Below, piece after piece: positions 26,355-35,457 of a DNA stretch of 50,905 bases (the stretch's first letter is position 1; each line of letters opens with the position of its first letter). The position numbers were made by a program, and so were the translations under genes. The notes beneath the pieces were generated by a model. The model did not search any database. It had not been told where the DNA came from and saw only the letters and a program-made list of their open reading frames with translations. Location of the stretch: the NCBI GenBank assembly GCA_041664945.1, contig JBAYJY010000012.1:1-50905 (forward strand). Direction: 5' to 3'. This stretch comes from JBAYJY01 sp041664945 (lineage in GTDB: Bacteria; UBP15; UBA6099).

Positions 26355-26930
26355 ATGAAAGTTGTCGCAATCAATGGAAGTCCGCGTAAAAAGGGAAACA
26401 CATATCATTCTTTAAATAAGGTCATGGAAACGCTCGAAGCAGAGGGCATCAAGACCGAGCTCGTGCAGTTGAGCGGCAAAAACCTGCGCGGCTGCATAGC
26501 TTGCTATAAATGCGTTGATAAAAAAGACCGAAAATGCCACGGGCCTAAGGACGATATGCAGGGAATCATAGATAAAATCGCCGGGGCGGACGGCATTCTG
26601 ATCGGGTCGCCGGTTTATTTCGGATCGGTCAACGCTGAAGTTAAAGCGGTGATCGACCGCGCCGGACTGGTCTGCAAGGCGAACGATCACCTGTTCAAGA
26701 GAAAAGTGGGGGCGGCGGTTGTCTCCGTACGCCGGCAGGGCGCGCTGACTACATTCAATCAGATAAACCAGTTTTTTCTGATAAATATGATGATTGTGCC
26801 GGGTTCATCCTATTGGAATCTGGCGATCGGGCGCGAACAGGGCGAGGTTCTAAAGGACGAAGAAGGCATGGCGACAATGGCGAACCTCGGCGCGAACATG
26901 GCTTGGCTGATGAAGAAAATCAATAACTGA
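26355..26930 (+). CDS. Flavodoxin-fold NAD(P)H-dependent FMN oxidoreductase / iron-sulfur flavoprotein-like
   Basis: 191 residues from the ATG at 26355; the ATG at 26349 directly abuts the GGGGAGG site and is too close. KVVAINGSPRKKGNTYHSL is the FMN phosphate-binding loop, and GCIACYKCVDKKDRKCHGPKD contains the clustered cysteines (CIACYKC...C) found in iron-sulfur flavoproteins and related reductases. LIGSPVYFGSVNAEVKAVIDR is the second flavin loop. It may pass electrons between ferredoxin and small acceptors; the substrate is not evident. Confidence 0.88.
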   Translation: MKVVAINGSPRKKGNTYHSLNKVMETLEAEGIKTELVQLSGKNLRGCIACYKCVDKKDRKCHGPKDDMQGIIDKIAGADGILIGSPVYFGSVNAEVKAVIDRAGLVCKANDHLFKRKVGAAVVSVRRQGALTTFNQINQFFLINMMIVPGSSYWNLAIGREQGEVLKDEEGMATMANLGANMAWLMKKINN

Positions 26931-27119
26931 ACCGATACTCACCCGTTTTCGACAACACGAATATTTGATCGCGGGCAGCCTTTATAAGTAAGTTATTTGT
27001 TATTGCCGATGATTATATTTCTCAGAAGTTTTATTGTGTAATAGTCACAAAGGTATATCATTGTTGGATATTGTTATAAATTGGGTAATAGCGTCCATAA
27101 ATTACAGGGGGCAGTAAGA

Positions 27120-28940
27120 ATGAACAAGACAACAATTAAGAAGATATTGACAGCTCTGCCGGCTTTCGCGCTTTGCATGATGCTGTACGGCGTATCCGCA
27201 GCGGCTCAAGACGCGCCGGCGGCCGCAGTCCCTGCGCCTAATGAGAACATAACGGCACAAGGAATCGCGGACGAAACGGACGTGATAATCAAGAAAATCG
27301 ATGTGACCGGAAATTTCGAAGTCCCGGACGACGAAATATTGAGCGCGGTTGTGTCCAAGGAAGGCGAAAAGCTCTCCACGACGAAGCTTGAGGAAGACTT
27401 GCAGCGCATTTTCGATCTCGGCTATTTCGCGGAGGATGTTAAAGCGAGCCTGTCGGAGTTCGATAACGGCGCGAAGGTCACGTTTCGCGTCAAGGAAAAC
27501 CCTGTGATCAACGATATAAGTTTCGAGGGCAACACGAGCCTGACAACCGCCGCGCTCACGGGAATTATGACATCGAAGAAAAACGCGGTGTTAAACAGCG
27601 TCTTCCTGAAGAAAGATGTCGAGGCGATAGAGGCGAAGTATCATGAAGAAGGTTTTGTGGCGGCGCGCGTCATCAACGTGCCGGTAGATCAGGACAGAAA
27701 CTTGAAGATCGTAATATCTGAAGGAACTATACAGGCCATCAAAGTCGTATTTGTCACAAAGAATCAAGAAAATCCTGAAGATATCCAGACGCTCGAAAAG
27801 GGAAAGACAAAGCCCAACGTGGTCATCCGGGAAATGAGAATAAAACCGGGAGACACATACAACACGAAAATGATCGGCAAGGATCTGCAGCGGGTATACA
27901 ATCTTGGATTTTTCGAGGATGTGCATACGCGAGTCGACGCCGGCGAGAAGCCCGGCGAGATAATTCTGGTTGTCGAAGTTGAAGAGGCTAAAACGGGACA
28001 GGCGGGTTTCGGCGCTGGATACAGTTCGAATACAGGGCTTACGGGATTTCTCTCGTACTCGGAGCGAAACCTGAAGGGCAAGGGGCGCCGCACGGATATA
28101 AAACTTGAATTCGGAGGCAAGCGCAATAATATCGAGCTTGGATACTTCGAGCCGTGGCTCGACAGAAAACAGACGAGTCTGGAAGTGAATGTTTACAGCA
28201 CATCGCGCGAGAACCTCAGGTACGGGCTGGGCGGCGAGATTTCGCCCGACTATCAGGAGATCAGAACAGGTTTTAACTTCACCTTCGGGCGTCCGATATC
28301 GGACTACACTCGAGTTTTCGCCGGTTTGAAATTTGAAAATATCAACGTCGACCCCGAGGCCTATCACTATCTCAACGGATCGTCGAGAAGCGTGACAAGT
28401 TCAATTCGAACGGACACGCGCGATTTTGTGTTCAATCCGACGACGGGTCGTTTCGACTCCCTTTCGGTTGAATTGAACGGCGGGCCGCTCGGCGGCAAAT
28501 ACGACTATCAGAAAGTCACATTTGATGTGCGAAGGTTCTACCCGGTCCGAAAGAAACAAGTGTTCGCCGCAAGAGCCAACTTCGGAGCGGCGCGCGGCTC
28601 GATTCCGCGCTTCGACTGGTTCGACCTCGGCGGCGTGAATTCGCTGCGCGGTTATGAAGAATATGAATTCTCAGGCACAATAATGGCGTTGTATAACGTG
28701 GAATACAGATTCACGATGTCGGGAAATCTTTCGCTGGTAGCGTTCGGAGACGCCGGAAATTGCTGGACAAGCAGGAGCGAAGTAAAGATTCTGCCGGGAA
28801 ATGGCATGAAGCGTTCGTTCGGCATCGGCTTGAGGCTTAAGATCCCGCAGTTCGGCATAGGACCGATCCGGCTTGATTATGCTATAGCGCTGAATCCGCA
28901 ACAGAATAAGATTCATTTCGGATTCGGGCATATGTTCTAA
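27120..28940 (+). CDS. bamA: Outer membrane protein assembly factor BamA
   Basis: 606 residues from ATG 27120; GGGGG lies 8-12 bases upstream and a signal peptide (TALPAFALCMMLYGVSAAAQ) follows. BamA folds and inserts beta-barrel proteins into the outer membrane. Three POTRA domains can be read (from about 55, 140 and 210; IKKIDVTGNFEVPDDEIL, INDISFEGNTSLT, VIREMRIKPGDTYN), fewer than the five of proteobacteria. The barrel begins near TGQAGFGAGYSSNTG, has the GVNSLRGYEEYEF motif (the conserved R-G-Y/F lock) and ends in an aromatic F, the outer-membrane insertion signal. It heads the envelope-biogenesis block. Confidence 0.96.
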   Translation: MNKTTIKKILTALPAFALCMMLYGVSAAAQDAPAAAVPAPNENITAQGIADETDVIIKKIDVTGNFEVPDDEILSAVVSKEGEKLSTTKLEEDLQRIFDLGYFAEDVKASLSEFDNGAKVTFRVKENPVINDISFEGNTSLTTAALTGIMTSKKNAVLNSVFLKKDVEAIEAKYHEEGFVAARVINVPVDQDRNLKIVISEGTIQAIKVVFVTKNQENPEDIQTLEKGKTKPNVVIREMRIKPGDTYNTKMIGKDLQRVYNLGFFEDVHTRVDAGEKPGEIILVVEVEEAKTGQAGFGAGYSSNTGLTGFLSYSERNLKGKGRRTDIKLEFGGKRNNIELGYFEPWLDRKQTSLEVNVYSTSRENLRYGLGGEISPDYQEIRTGFNFTFGRPISDYTRVFAGLKFENINVDPEAYHYLNGSSRSVTSSIRTDTRDFVFNPTTGRFDSLSVELNGGPLGGKYDYQKVTFDVRRFYPVRKKQVFAARANFGAARGSIPRFDWFDLGGVNSLRGYEEYEFSGTIMALYNVEYRFTMSGNLSLVAFGDAGNCWTSRSEVKILPGNGMKRSFGIGLRLKIPQFGIGPIRLDYAIALNPQQNKIHFGFGHMF

Positions 28941-28976
28941 GAAGAACAGGCCGGAGCTGGCAAGGCGGTTTTGACA

Positions 28977-30296
28977 ATGAATTATCGAAGAATTAAATCG
29001 TTTTTCGCAGCGGCGCTTGCGATAGGCGCCGTGTTGGCGGCCGCTTGCCCGGCGAAAGCGCAGGACGCGCAGGCGCGAATCGATAAATTAGCGGTGAAGA
29101 TCAATTTCAGAACGCCGGCGCCCGAGCCGATACGCGCGCGGATCGTTTCCAGCGTCGAGAGTGTAGGCTCGAAGGCTCTTAAGGGAAAGACAGTGGACGA
29201 AGCGGTCGCCATGCAGGCATCTTTAGCGCAGGTGATGAAGAAAATCTTCGCTGAGGTTCTGAGCGGTTTTGAAGTGATGGACCTTTCAATTGAAATCGGG
29301 CCGCCGGTGGAAATCAGGCTCGATCTCGATGTTGAGCGTCCGCAGGTTGAGTCAGTCCGTTTCGAAATACAGCCTCAGGCCGGTATCCATTCCAACTGGA
29401 CCCGCTATTTCGCGGCAAAGCTGAAAAACGCCGAATCAGATATGTCGATGTCGCTTAAAGGGACTCCGGTCGGCTCCTCTCGCTGGAGCGGGGACATAGC
29501 GACTCAGATGGTCCGGGACAGGCTCGCAGCCGAGACGGAACTGGCCGGTTTTGAATTCGACCCGGTTATGGAAATAGAAAAAGAAACAGTGGTGAAGATC
29601 GCGGTGAAGCCGGTCGGTCAAACTATCCGTTCGGTTTCCGTAAAGACGCGGTCGGCCACTATGCCATCGCTGCTCATAGAACGCTTGAAATACGATATGG
29701 TCGCCCAGGCCGAGACCTTGATCGGCCTTCCGGTCGAATTCGCGCGCGCCAATGAACAGGACATAATTGATTCCTTTTACGAATATCTGCAGGAAAACAG
29801 CCAGGTGGACCGGCTGGGACTTGAAGTCGAAATCAAGCCGGTTTTCGTTAAGAAAAACGTTATACTCACAGTGATGGCCGAATCGAAAAAATACAGCGGA
29901 TTTCTTCGCGGCAAGGTGAGCATAGGCAGGGAAGTTCAGAATCCCGACGTGGAAGGGCATCTCGGGGTTTTCATGCGCAAAAACACCGAATTTTTTTCGG
30001 AGATCAACTTCCTGCCCGGTCCGATTGATTTTCAGTTCAATCTCGGAATCGGACAGCGGATAGGCCCCCATCTTTATGTCGCGGCGGGAAGAAATTTTGT
30101 TGACGGTCTCGACAGAATGTGGGCGAATTACTATTTGACGGAAGATATAATTTTGTCATGGGAAAAAAATGTTTACGATCAGGAAAAAAGATATGACGAG
30201 GCAAGCATTAAGTTTAAGGCGCACGATTATTTCAGTTTCGACCTGACATCGGATCTAAGACACGATGTATGGGTGCGGTTTGTGACGAATTTATAA
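28977..30296 (+). CDS. Exported protein of unknown function between bamA and skp
   Basis: 439 residues. The ATG at 28977 is preferred over a TTG two codons earlier. A signal peptide (FFAAALAIGAVLAAACPAKA-QD) precedes alpha/beta modules (about 40-290) that by eye resemble POTRA- or secretin-like periplasmic folds (ESVRFEIQPQAGIH, AETLIGLPVEFARANEQDI). The last 130 residues alternate polar and hydrophobic residues (SGFLRGKVSIGRE, NLGIGQRIGPHLYVAAG) as in an outer-membrane beta structure, though the final residue is Leu rather than Phe. Gene order suggests a Bam-associated or LPS-delivery role. No family recognised. Confidence 0.75.
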   Translation: MNYRRIKSFFAAALAIGAVLAAACPAKAQDAQARIDKLAVKINFRTPAPEPIRARIVSSVESVGSKALKGKTVDEAVAMQASLAQVMKKIFAEVLSGFEVMDLSIEIGPPVEIRLDLDVERPQVESVRFEIQPQAGIHSNWTRYFAAKLKNAESDMSMSLKGTPVGSSRWSGDIATQMVRDRLAAETELAGFEFDPVMEIEKETVVKIAVKPVGQTIRSVSVKTRSATMPSLLIERLKYDMVAQAETLIGLPVEFARANEQDIIDSFYEYLQENSQVDRLGLEVEIKPVFVKKNVILTVMAESKKYSGFLRGKVSIGREVQNPDVEGHLGVFMRKNTEFFSEINFLPGPIDFQFNLGIGQRIGPHLYVAAGRNFVDGLDRMWANYYLTEDIILSWEKNVYDQEKRYDEASIKFKAHDYFSFDLTSDLRHDVWVRFVTNL

Positions 30297-30329
30297 AAAA
30301 GCGATTAACCTTTAAAGGAGGATTTTGCA

Positions 30330-30824
30330 ATGAACAGGGGTTTGAAAATAGTGGCGATGGCCATGGCGGCCGCGTTTTTGATGGCGGCGCTGGCAACTTA
30401 TGTGAGATCAACATCCGCCGAGGCCGAGGGGCAATTGGTGGGGTTCGTGGATTCGGAGATGATTCTTGCGACTTATGCGCCCGCTAAAGAAGTGAATCTC
30501 GCATTGGGCGCTTTGAAGAAAACAAGCGAGGATAACCTCAAGAAAAAAGTACAGGAAAAATACGGCGCCGGCGATTTAAGCTCTCTGCCCGAACAGGATC
30601 AAATGGCGGTACAGAAAATGATCGAGGAAGCTGACGCTCAGTATCAGAAAGATATGGATAAGCTTCGCGAGGAGAAATGGACGCCTATTGTCAAAACAGT
30701 CAACGATACGATCAAGCAAATCGCTGACGAGCAGAAGATAACGGTTGTGCTGGACAAAGGCGCGGTAATCTACGGCGGAGTGGACCTCACCGAGGGCGTC
30801 ACAAAAAAGTTAACGGCGAAATGA
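30330..30824 (+). CDS. skp: OmpH/Skp-family periplasmic chaperone
   Basis: 164 residues with an N-terminal signal/anchor (VAMAMAAAFLMAALATYV), a typical short beta start (GFVDSEMILATY), a long coiled-coil hairpin and the closing ITVVLDKGAVIYGGVDLTE strand that defines the family. Skp trimers hold unfolded outer-membrane proteins on their way to BamA. AAAGGAGG precedes the ATG. It overlaps the next gene by 4 bases. The family call is firm; orthology to E. coli Skp is by family and by place next to bamA and lpxD. Confidence 0.9.
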   Translation: MNRGLKIVAMAMAAAFLMAALATYVRSTSAEAEGQLVGFVDSEMILATYAPAKEVNLALGALKKTSEDNLKKKVQEKYGAGDLSSLPEQDQMAVQKMIEEADAQYQKDMDKLREEKWTPIVKTVNDTIKQIADEQKITVVLDKGAVIYGGVDLTEGVTKKLTAK

Positions 30825-31855
30825 CCCGATGGAGTTTCCTTCTATTTCCCATTGTGTCCGCGGCGATATTCGCGGCGGCGCTGATTTTTGCGCCGCGACC
30901 GCCGCAGGCGATCATGGGCGTTGTGGACGCGGCAGACGTTTTTAACCGGCGTCCGGATGTTATCACTTTGAAAAAAGCAGAGGCGGCCGCCAAAAGCGCC
31001 GCGCCAGCGGAGGGCTCTTTCGGCTCGTTGCGCGCAGATGATTTTCAGCGCTCAATTCTGAATTCGGAATGGGACGCCGTGCGCTTGGGGATGGAACAGA
31101 AAAACGACCGCCTTTTCACTCTCTGGTCGAATAGCCTCAATGTTAATTTACAGCAGGATTACCTGTTGCTTTTCAGCGACCTGTCAGGCGTCGCCGCAAA
31201 TGAATTTTCGGAAACCGAGCGCAAGTTGAGAGCGGCTTTCTTCGTCGCCGCTTCCGCTGAATTTCAGAAGGACGACCCTCTCAAAGCAGAAAAATTCAAG
31301 CTTTTGAACCTGCGTCTCAAACTCCGCGTTCTGACACATGACCCGTTCGTTCTTCCCGACTCTCTGATAAAGGAAATTCAGGATGACATCAAATCAATCG
31401 AAACCGTTATTAGCGATGCGCAGATATCGCGCGAGGAACGGTTGAGAGCCGCTTACGCGAGCGAATCGGAAGCCATAAGGGAAAAGTTCCGCGCGGACGC
31501 CGAGAAAAAAGAAAAAGAACTGAACGCAAAGGCGCGAAGCATGCTCGCGGATACCGAATCCGCAATGGCGGAGTTGATTCAGAACCAAAAAAAGGATATG
31601 AAACAAAAGCTTGAAGAAAGCCGGCTGGCGAGGAATGTTGTTTTGAAGACCACTGCAGAAGGCGCCGGAATCGAGTCCATGAAGTCCGATTCGCAGATAT
31701 TTGATGATATGAGAAAAGAGCTTCGAATTGAGAGTGACCGCCGTTTGCGAAAAAAAGCGGTCGCGGTCGCGGAGCGCAATCATCTTTACTTGATATTAAA
31801 CACGCCATATCAGCCGGTCGGGAAGCATGTTGTGAACGTGACAGATGAGTTTTAG
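30821..31855 (+). CDS. Second, enlarged OmpH/Skp-like protein
   Basis: 344 residues with an N-terminal membrane/signal segment (WSFLLFPIVSAAIFAAALIF). The first part repeats the Skp entry motif (GVVDAADVFNRRPDV). The centre (about 200-300) is a charged coiled coil (EKFRADAEKKEKELNAKARS), and the last 30 residues (VAVAERNHLYLILNTPY) echo the closing strand of Skp. It is twice the usual Skp length, with a helical insert at 60-190. It overlaps skp by 4 bases. Likely a divergent Skp paralogue; its extra domain is unexplained. Confidence 0.72.
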   Translation: MTRWSFLLFPIVSAAIFAAALIFAPRPPQAIMGVVDAADVFNRRPDVITLKKAEAAAKSAAPAEGSFGSLRADDFQRSILNSEWDAVRLGMEQKNDRLFTLWSNSLNVNLQQDYLLLFSDLSGVAANEFSETERKLRAAFFVAASAEFQKDDPLKAEKFKLLNLRLKLRVLTHDPFVLPDSLIKEIQDDIKSIETVISDAQISREERLRAAYASESEAIREKFRADAEKKEKELNAKARSMLADTESAMAELIQNQKKDMKQKLEESRLARNVVLKTTAEGAGIESMKSDSQIFDDMRKELRIESDRRLRKKAVAVAERNHLYLILNTPYQPVGKHVVNVTDEF

Positions 31856-31907
31856 GAAGAACAACGGCTTAATAACGGGTTAGAAGGCTTGGCCTATAAG
31901 GTGAGAC

Positions 31908-32939
31908 ATGATAACTGTCAATGAACTTGCGGTAAGGATCGGCGGAGAAGTGGAGGGCGACGGCGCGCGCGAAGTTCACGGTATTTGCGCCCTGAGTGAA
32001 ATTCAGGAATCCTGCGTCACATATCTGGAAAAACAGCGGGATGAGGGAATGCTCGAAGGCGCGAAGCCCGCAGCCGTGATTTGTTCGAGAGCGGTTGCGA
32101 TTAAAGGGCAGACGCTGATTCGAGCGGCAAACCCGAAACTGGCGTTCGCGCTGGCGCTTGAAATGCTTTATCCGCCGCGCAAATATGCCGCCGGCGCGCA
32201 CCCTTCGGCGGTTATCGAGAGCGGGGCGGTTGTCGACTCGACAGCCAGCATTGGGCCGAACTGCTATGTGGGCGAAGGCGCGCATATCGGAGCTAATGCC
32301 GTGCTCTGCGCGAATGTAGTGGTAGTGGCCGGGGCGGCGATAGGAGCCGATTGCGTTCTCAAACCGAATGTGACGGTTCTCGAAAGTTGCGAACTGGGCG
32401 AGCGAGTGATTCTGCATAGCGGCGTGGTGATCGGAGCCGATGGGTTCGGATATGTTCAGGATCAAGGAATTAACAGGAAAGTGCCGCAGGTGGGGCGCGT
32501 AGTGATAGAAGATGACGTTGAGATCGGGGCGAACTCTGCGGTGGACCGAGCCACGCTCGGCGCGACGCGGATCGGCCGCGGAACAAAGATCGACAATTTG
32601 GTGCAGGTGGGCCATAACGTCCGGATCGGCGAGGATTGCATATTATGCGGCTCAGCCGGCATATCCGGAAGCTGCGAACTGGGCGATCGCGTGGTGCTGG
32701 GCGGACAGGCGGGCGTGTCCGACCATATCAAGATAGGCTCCGGCGTAATGATCGGGGGAAAAACGGGTGTGATCGCCGATATCCCGGCCGGCGCCTTCTA
32801 CTCCGGATTCCCTGCGCGGCCTCACAGGGAAAACATGAAAATGATGTCCGCCCTAAAAAAACTGCCGGATATTTTGGAGAAGCTCGAGGAACTTGCAAAG
32901 TCCGTGAAACAGGATGCGAAGGAAACGGATAATAAGTAG
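31908..32939 (+). CDS. lpxD: UDP-3-O-acylglucosamine N-acyltransferase
   Basis: 343 residues, full length. LpxD adds the second (amide-linked) acyl chain in lipid A synthesis. The N-terminal uridine-binding domain is followed by a left-handed beta-helix of hexapeptide repeats (about 105-290), the catalytic histidine lies in NLVQVGHNVRIG, and GADGFGYVQD is an LpxD hallmark. The C-terminal helical tail (MKMMSALKKLPDILEKL) matches the ACP-binding extension. GGTGAG precedes the ATG. The next gene starts at the base after the stop. Confidence 0.96.
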   Translation: MITVNELAVRIGGEVEGDGAREVHGICALSEIQESCVTYLEKQRDEGMLEGAKPAAVICSRAVAIKGQTLIRAANPKLAFALALEMLYPPRKYAAGAHPSAVIESGAVVDSTASIGPNCYVGEGAHIGANAVLCANVVVVAGAAIGADCVLKPNVTVLESCELGERVILHSGVVIGADGFGYVQDQGINRKVPQVGRVVIEDDVEIGANSAVDRATLGATRIGRGTKIDNLVQVGHNVRIGEDCILCGSAGISGSCELGDRVVLGGQAGVSDHIKIGSGVMIGGKTGVIADIPAGAFYSGFPARPHRENMKMMSALKKLPDILEKLEELAKSVKQDAKETDNK

Positions 32940-34256
32940 ATGAAACTGCATTTCGGACGCCCGCTGGCTTGCGCTTTGATTGTTGCGGCATGCATGCCGA
33001 TTGCCGCCGCGCAACTCCGCGCGCAACCGGCCAAGCCCACGCCGCCCGTAGTTGTCAAACCCGTTATTGAAAAACCGAAAGAATACGCCGGCGAAGCGCC
33101 GAATGTTTTGAGTGTGAAAGTAGCCGGAATAAAAGTCTTCAAAAAATTTTACATGCCCCTCGTTCTGGAAAAAGTCAGAAAAAGCATAAGCCTCAACAGC
33201 GGCGCGGAATACTGGATTGACCGGCGCATTCTTGCGCCGCGCGTGGCGCGGGCGGGCAGGACGAAATACGCCATTGTCAGGATTAAAATATACGGACGCG
33301 GCTACCGCACCGTGAGGAAAGCGGTTGTGGTATTTATTGAAAATTATGAAACAGAAGACGTGTCGCCGTCTGAAAAGTTGTATGTTAGCAACAGTCCGGA
33401 ACTGATTGTCGAAACAGGAACTCTGCTCGCCGGATCGATCAGCCGCCAGGAAACGGCGCGTTATCTTCTGCATCACAAAAATGGAGTCAAAGGCCCGGTT
33501 AACTTTGTTTTCAAGCTGACTAATCCCGGAGACAAGCCGGCAAAAGTATTGTTGGTCGAGGGGGCTCCCGGGAAGGGCTTGAAGGAGATGAACGTCGGCC
33601 ATGACGCGGCGTTGGATTTCGTTTTGAACGACCAGACAGGGATCGGAAGGATAATTGAGATACAGCCGAACAGCGCCTATTCAATACATAACATACGCCT
33701 GATGCCGAACGAAATTGTGAGCGGAATAGGAGATATTTGTCTGCTTGACGGAGATAAGATCGACCTTGAAATAAAGGCGAACAGGATAACGGCGGCTGAG
33801 GCTATTAACGCATCAAAGACGGGTAAGAAGGTTATAAGGCGCGGGCACGGAACTTTCGGGCCGCCGTTCGTCGATATAGTGGACCGGTTCGTGGTAGGGG
33901 GCCGCTGGAAGTTCATAGGAATCGGCGACCCGCCGCTCAAAAATCTTGTCAGCGGCGATATGGATCTGATGGGCAACTACGGCGTCACGCACCGCGTGAA
34001 AGTGGTCGTGTATAATCCGTCGGACAAGGAAGAAAAGGTGGAAGTTCATTTCTCGCCTGTTTCCGGCCCGGCCCGCGGCTCTATTTTCGTGGACGGCGCG
34101 CTTGTTCAGGTCGGCGTTGTTAAGCCTCCGAAAACAGAAAAAATAAAGGCGATGTCTCTGAAACCCGGCGAAGAACGGCAGGTTCAGATCGAAATGATTC
34201 CGGAATCCGGTTCGTTTTACCCCATCCGGATTGTTTTCATGGCAAGGAAAATATAA
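32940..34256 (+). CDS. Exported protein of unknown function between lpxD and lpxC
   Basis: 438 residues with a signal peptide (LACALIVAACMPIAAAQLRA). The mature protein is beta-rich: segments such as NFVFKLTNPGDKPAKVLLVE and THRVKVVVYNPSDKEEKVEV look like Ig-like/DUF11-type modules of periplasmic proteins. Its ATG follows the lpxD stop directly and its stop overlaps lpxC by one base, so it is firmly within the lipid A operon. Its mature part would lie outside the cytoplasm, unlike LpxC and LpxD. No family recognised. Confidence 0.75.
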   Translation: MKLHFGRPLACALIVAACMPIAAAQLRAQPAKPTPPVVVKPVIEKPKEYAGEAPNVLSVKVAGIKVFKKFYMPLVLEKVRKSISLNSGAEYWIDRRILAPRVARAGRTKYAIVRIKIYGRGYRTVRKAVVVFIENYETEDVSPSEKLYVSNSPELIVETGTLLAGSISRQETARYLLHHKNGVKGPVNFVFKLTNPGDKPAKVLLVEGAPGKGLKEMNVGHDAALDFVLNDQTGIGRIIEIQPNSAYSIHNIRLMPNEIVSGIGDICLLDGDKIDLEIKANRITAAEAINASKTGKKVIRRGHGTFGPPFVDIVDRFVVGGRWKFIGIGDPPLKNLVSGDMDLMGNYGVTHRVKVVVYNPSDKEEKVEVHFSPVSGPARGSIFVDGALVQVGVVKPPKTEKIKAMSLKPGEERQVQIEMIPESGSFYPIRIVFMARKI

Positions 34257-35086
34257 TGGGCGCCGAACAGCAGACAACGCTTGCCGGCGCTCTCGAATTC
34301 GCCGGAACGGGCCTTCACAAAGGCTGTCCCGTCAGTCTTCGGATCGAACCGGCGCCTGCGGATGCCGGCGTTTCTTTTGAACTTAACGGAACGCTCATTC
34401 CGGCAACGGTTTTAAACGCTTCTGTAACGGCCCGGAACACTGAACTGACTGACGGCGGCGCAACAACTATTCACACTGTCGAACACGTTCTTTCAGCTTT
34501 ATACGGAATGGGCGTCGATAACGCGAGAGTTATTCTCGACGCGCAGGAACCGCCGGCGCACGACGGTTCGGCAGAGCGGTTTGCCAAGGCGATTAACGAC
34601 GCCGGGATTGTCAGTCTCGAAGCGCCGCGCGATGTATTGGAGTTGGCGGCGCCGTTGTTGTTTCAGGACCGGGGCGCTTCGGTTTTGTTTCTTCCTGCCG
34701 ACGGATTCAGGGCGACATATATTCTCGATCATCCGCACCGGATGGTTGGCAGGCAGGCGGCCGACTTCAGAGGCGGACGCCGGGAGTATATCGAGGATGT
34801 CGCTGCGGCAAGAACTTTCGGTTTGATCGAGGAGGTGGACGCTTTGCGCGCCGCCGGTCTCGCGCTCGGCGGATCGACAGAAAATGCGATTGTTGTTTAT
34901 CCCGACAGCTATTCCTCGCCGCTCAGATTCGATAATGAGTTCGCGCGGCACAAGCTTCTCGATCTGATAGGCGACATCTCTTTGATAGGCCGACCGATGA
35001 ATGCGCATTGCATCGGCATAAAAAGCGGTCATGCGGTGAACATAAAGAGCGTGAAACGGCTTTTCGAAGAGCTTGGATTGGAATAA
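34256..35086 (+). CDS. lpxC: UDP-3-O-acyl-N-acetylglucosamine deacetylase
   Basis: 276 residues, slightly shorter than the E. coli enzyme (305). This zinc amidase catalyses the committed step of lipid A synthesis. THTVEHVLSAL-like segment (TIHTVEHVL) gives zinc ligand H77 and base E76; H232 and D236 in FARHKLLDLIGD complete the zinc site, and H259 in GHAVN is the likely general acid. PPAHDGSAERF is also typical. TAATG overlap with the preceding gene implies coupling. It is not fused to FabZ, unlike Bacteroidetes LpxC. Confidence 0.96.
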   Translation: MGAEQQTTLAGALEFAGTGLHKGCPVSLRIEPAPADAGVSFELNGTLIPATVLNASVTARNTELTDGGATTIHTVEHVLSALYGMGVDNARVILDAQEPPAHDGSAERFAKAINDAGIVSLEAPRDVLELAAPLLFQDRGASVLFLPADGFRATYILDHPHRMVGRQAADFRGGRREYIEDVAAARTFGLIEEVDALRAAGLALGGSTENAIVVYPDSYSSPLRFDNEFARHKLLDLIGDISLIGRPMNAHCIGIKSGHAVNIKSVKRLFEELGLE

Positions 35087-35457
35087 AATCTCAATTCTTT
35101 TCAATTGTGTCTAAACATCCACGCAAAACAGGCTATTCAAGTATGTTCAAGTATGCATAGCAATACTTTTACATATTTTCATTTCTGAGGCTGTGTCAAA
35201 AAGAACACAGAATTTAATGGCGGCAATTCTAAATTATTTATTTGGAATTATTTTTAGATATTCCGATGAATATGAATTAAGAGCATAATTATGAAGTAAT
35301 TCAACCGAAAAATAGTGGTTATACAAAATTAAAACGGTGATATCTCTTAATATCGTAAATTAATTAGGTTATTCTGCCAATACATTTAATCTACATGAAG
35401 TTATATATGGGGATACTATATTAATAACTAAGGGAGATGGCTTAGCCTATCATAAGA
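35087..35457. other. AT-rich 371-base gap between lpxC and lpxA
   Basis: No convincing gene is present. The stretch is strikingly AT-rich compared with both neighbours. It contains a 10-bp direct tandem repeat TTCAAGTATG (35136-35145, 35146-35155) and GAGGCTGTGTCAAAAAG (35187-35203), which looks like the terminal inverted repeat of some insertion sequences, but no second end or transposase was found. No strong promoter could be picked out, though AT content could hide one for lpxA. It ends in AGATGGCTTAGCCTAT (35435-35450), nearly identical to a motif before lpxD. Confidence 0.6.
35136..35155 (+). repeat. Tandem 10-bp direct repeat
   Basis: TTCAAGTATG occurs twice back to back in the AT-rich gap downstream of lpxC. 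Perfect copies; significance unknown. Confidence 0.7.
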
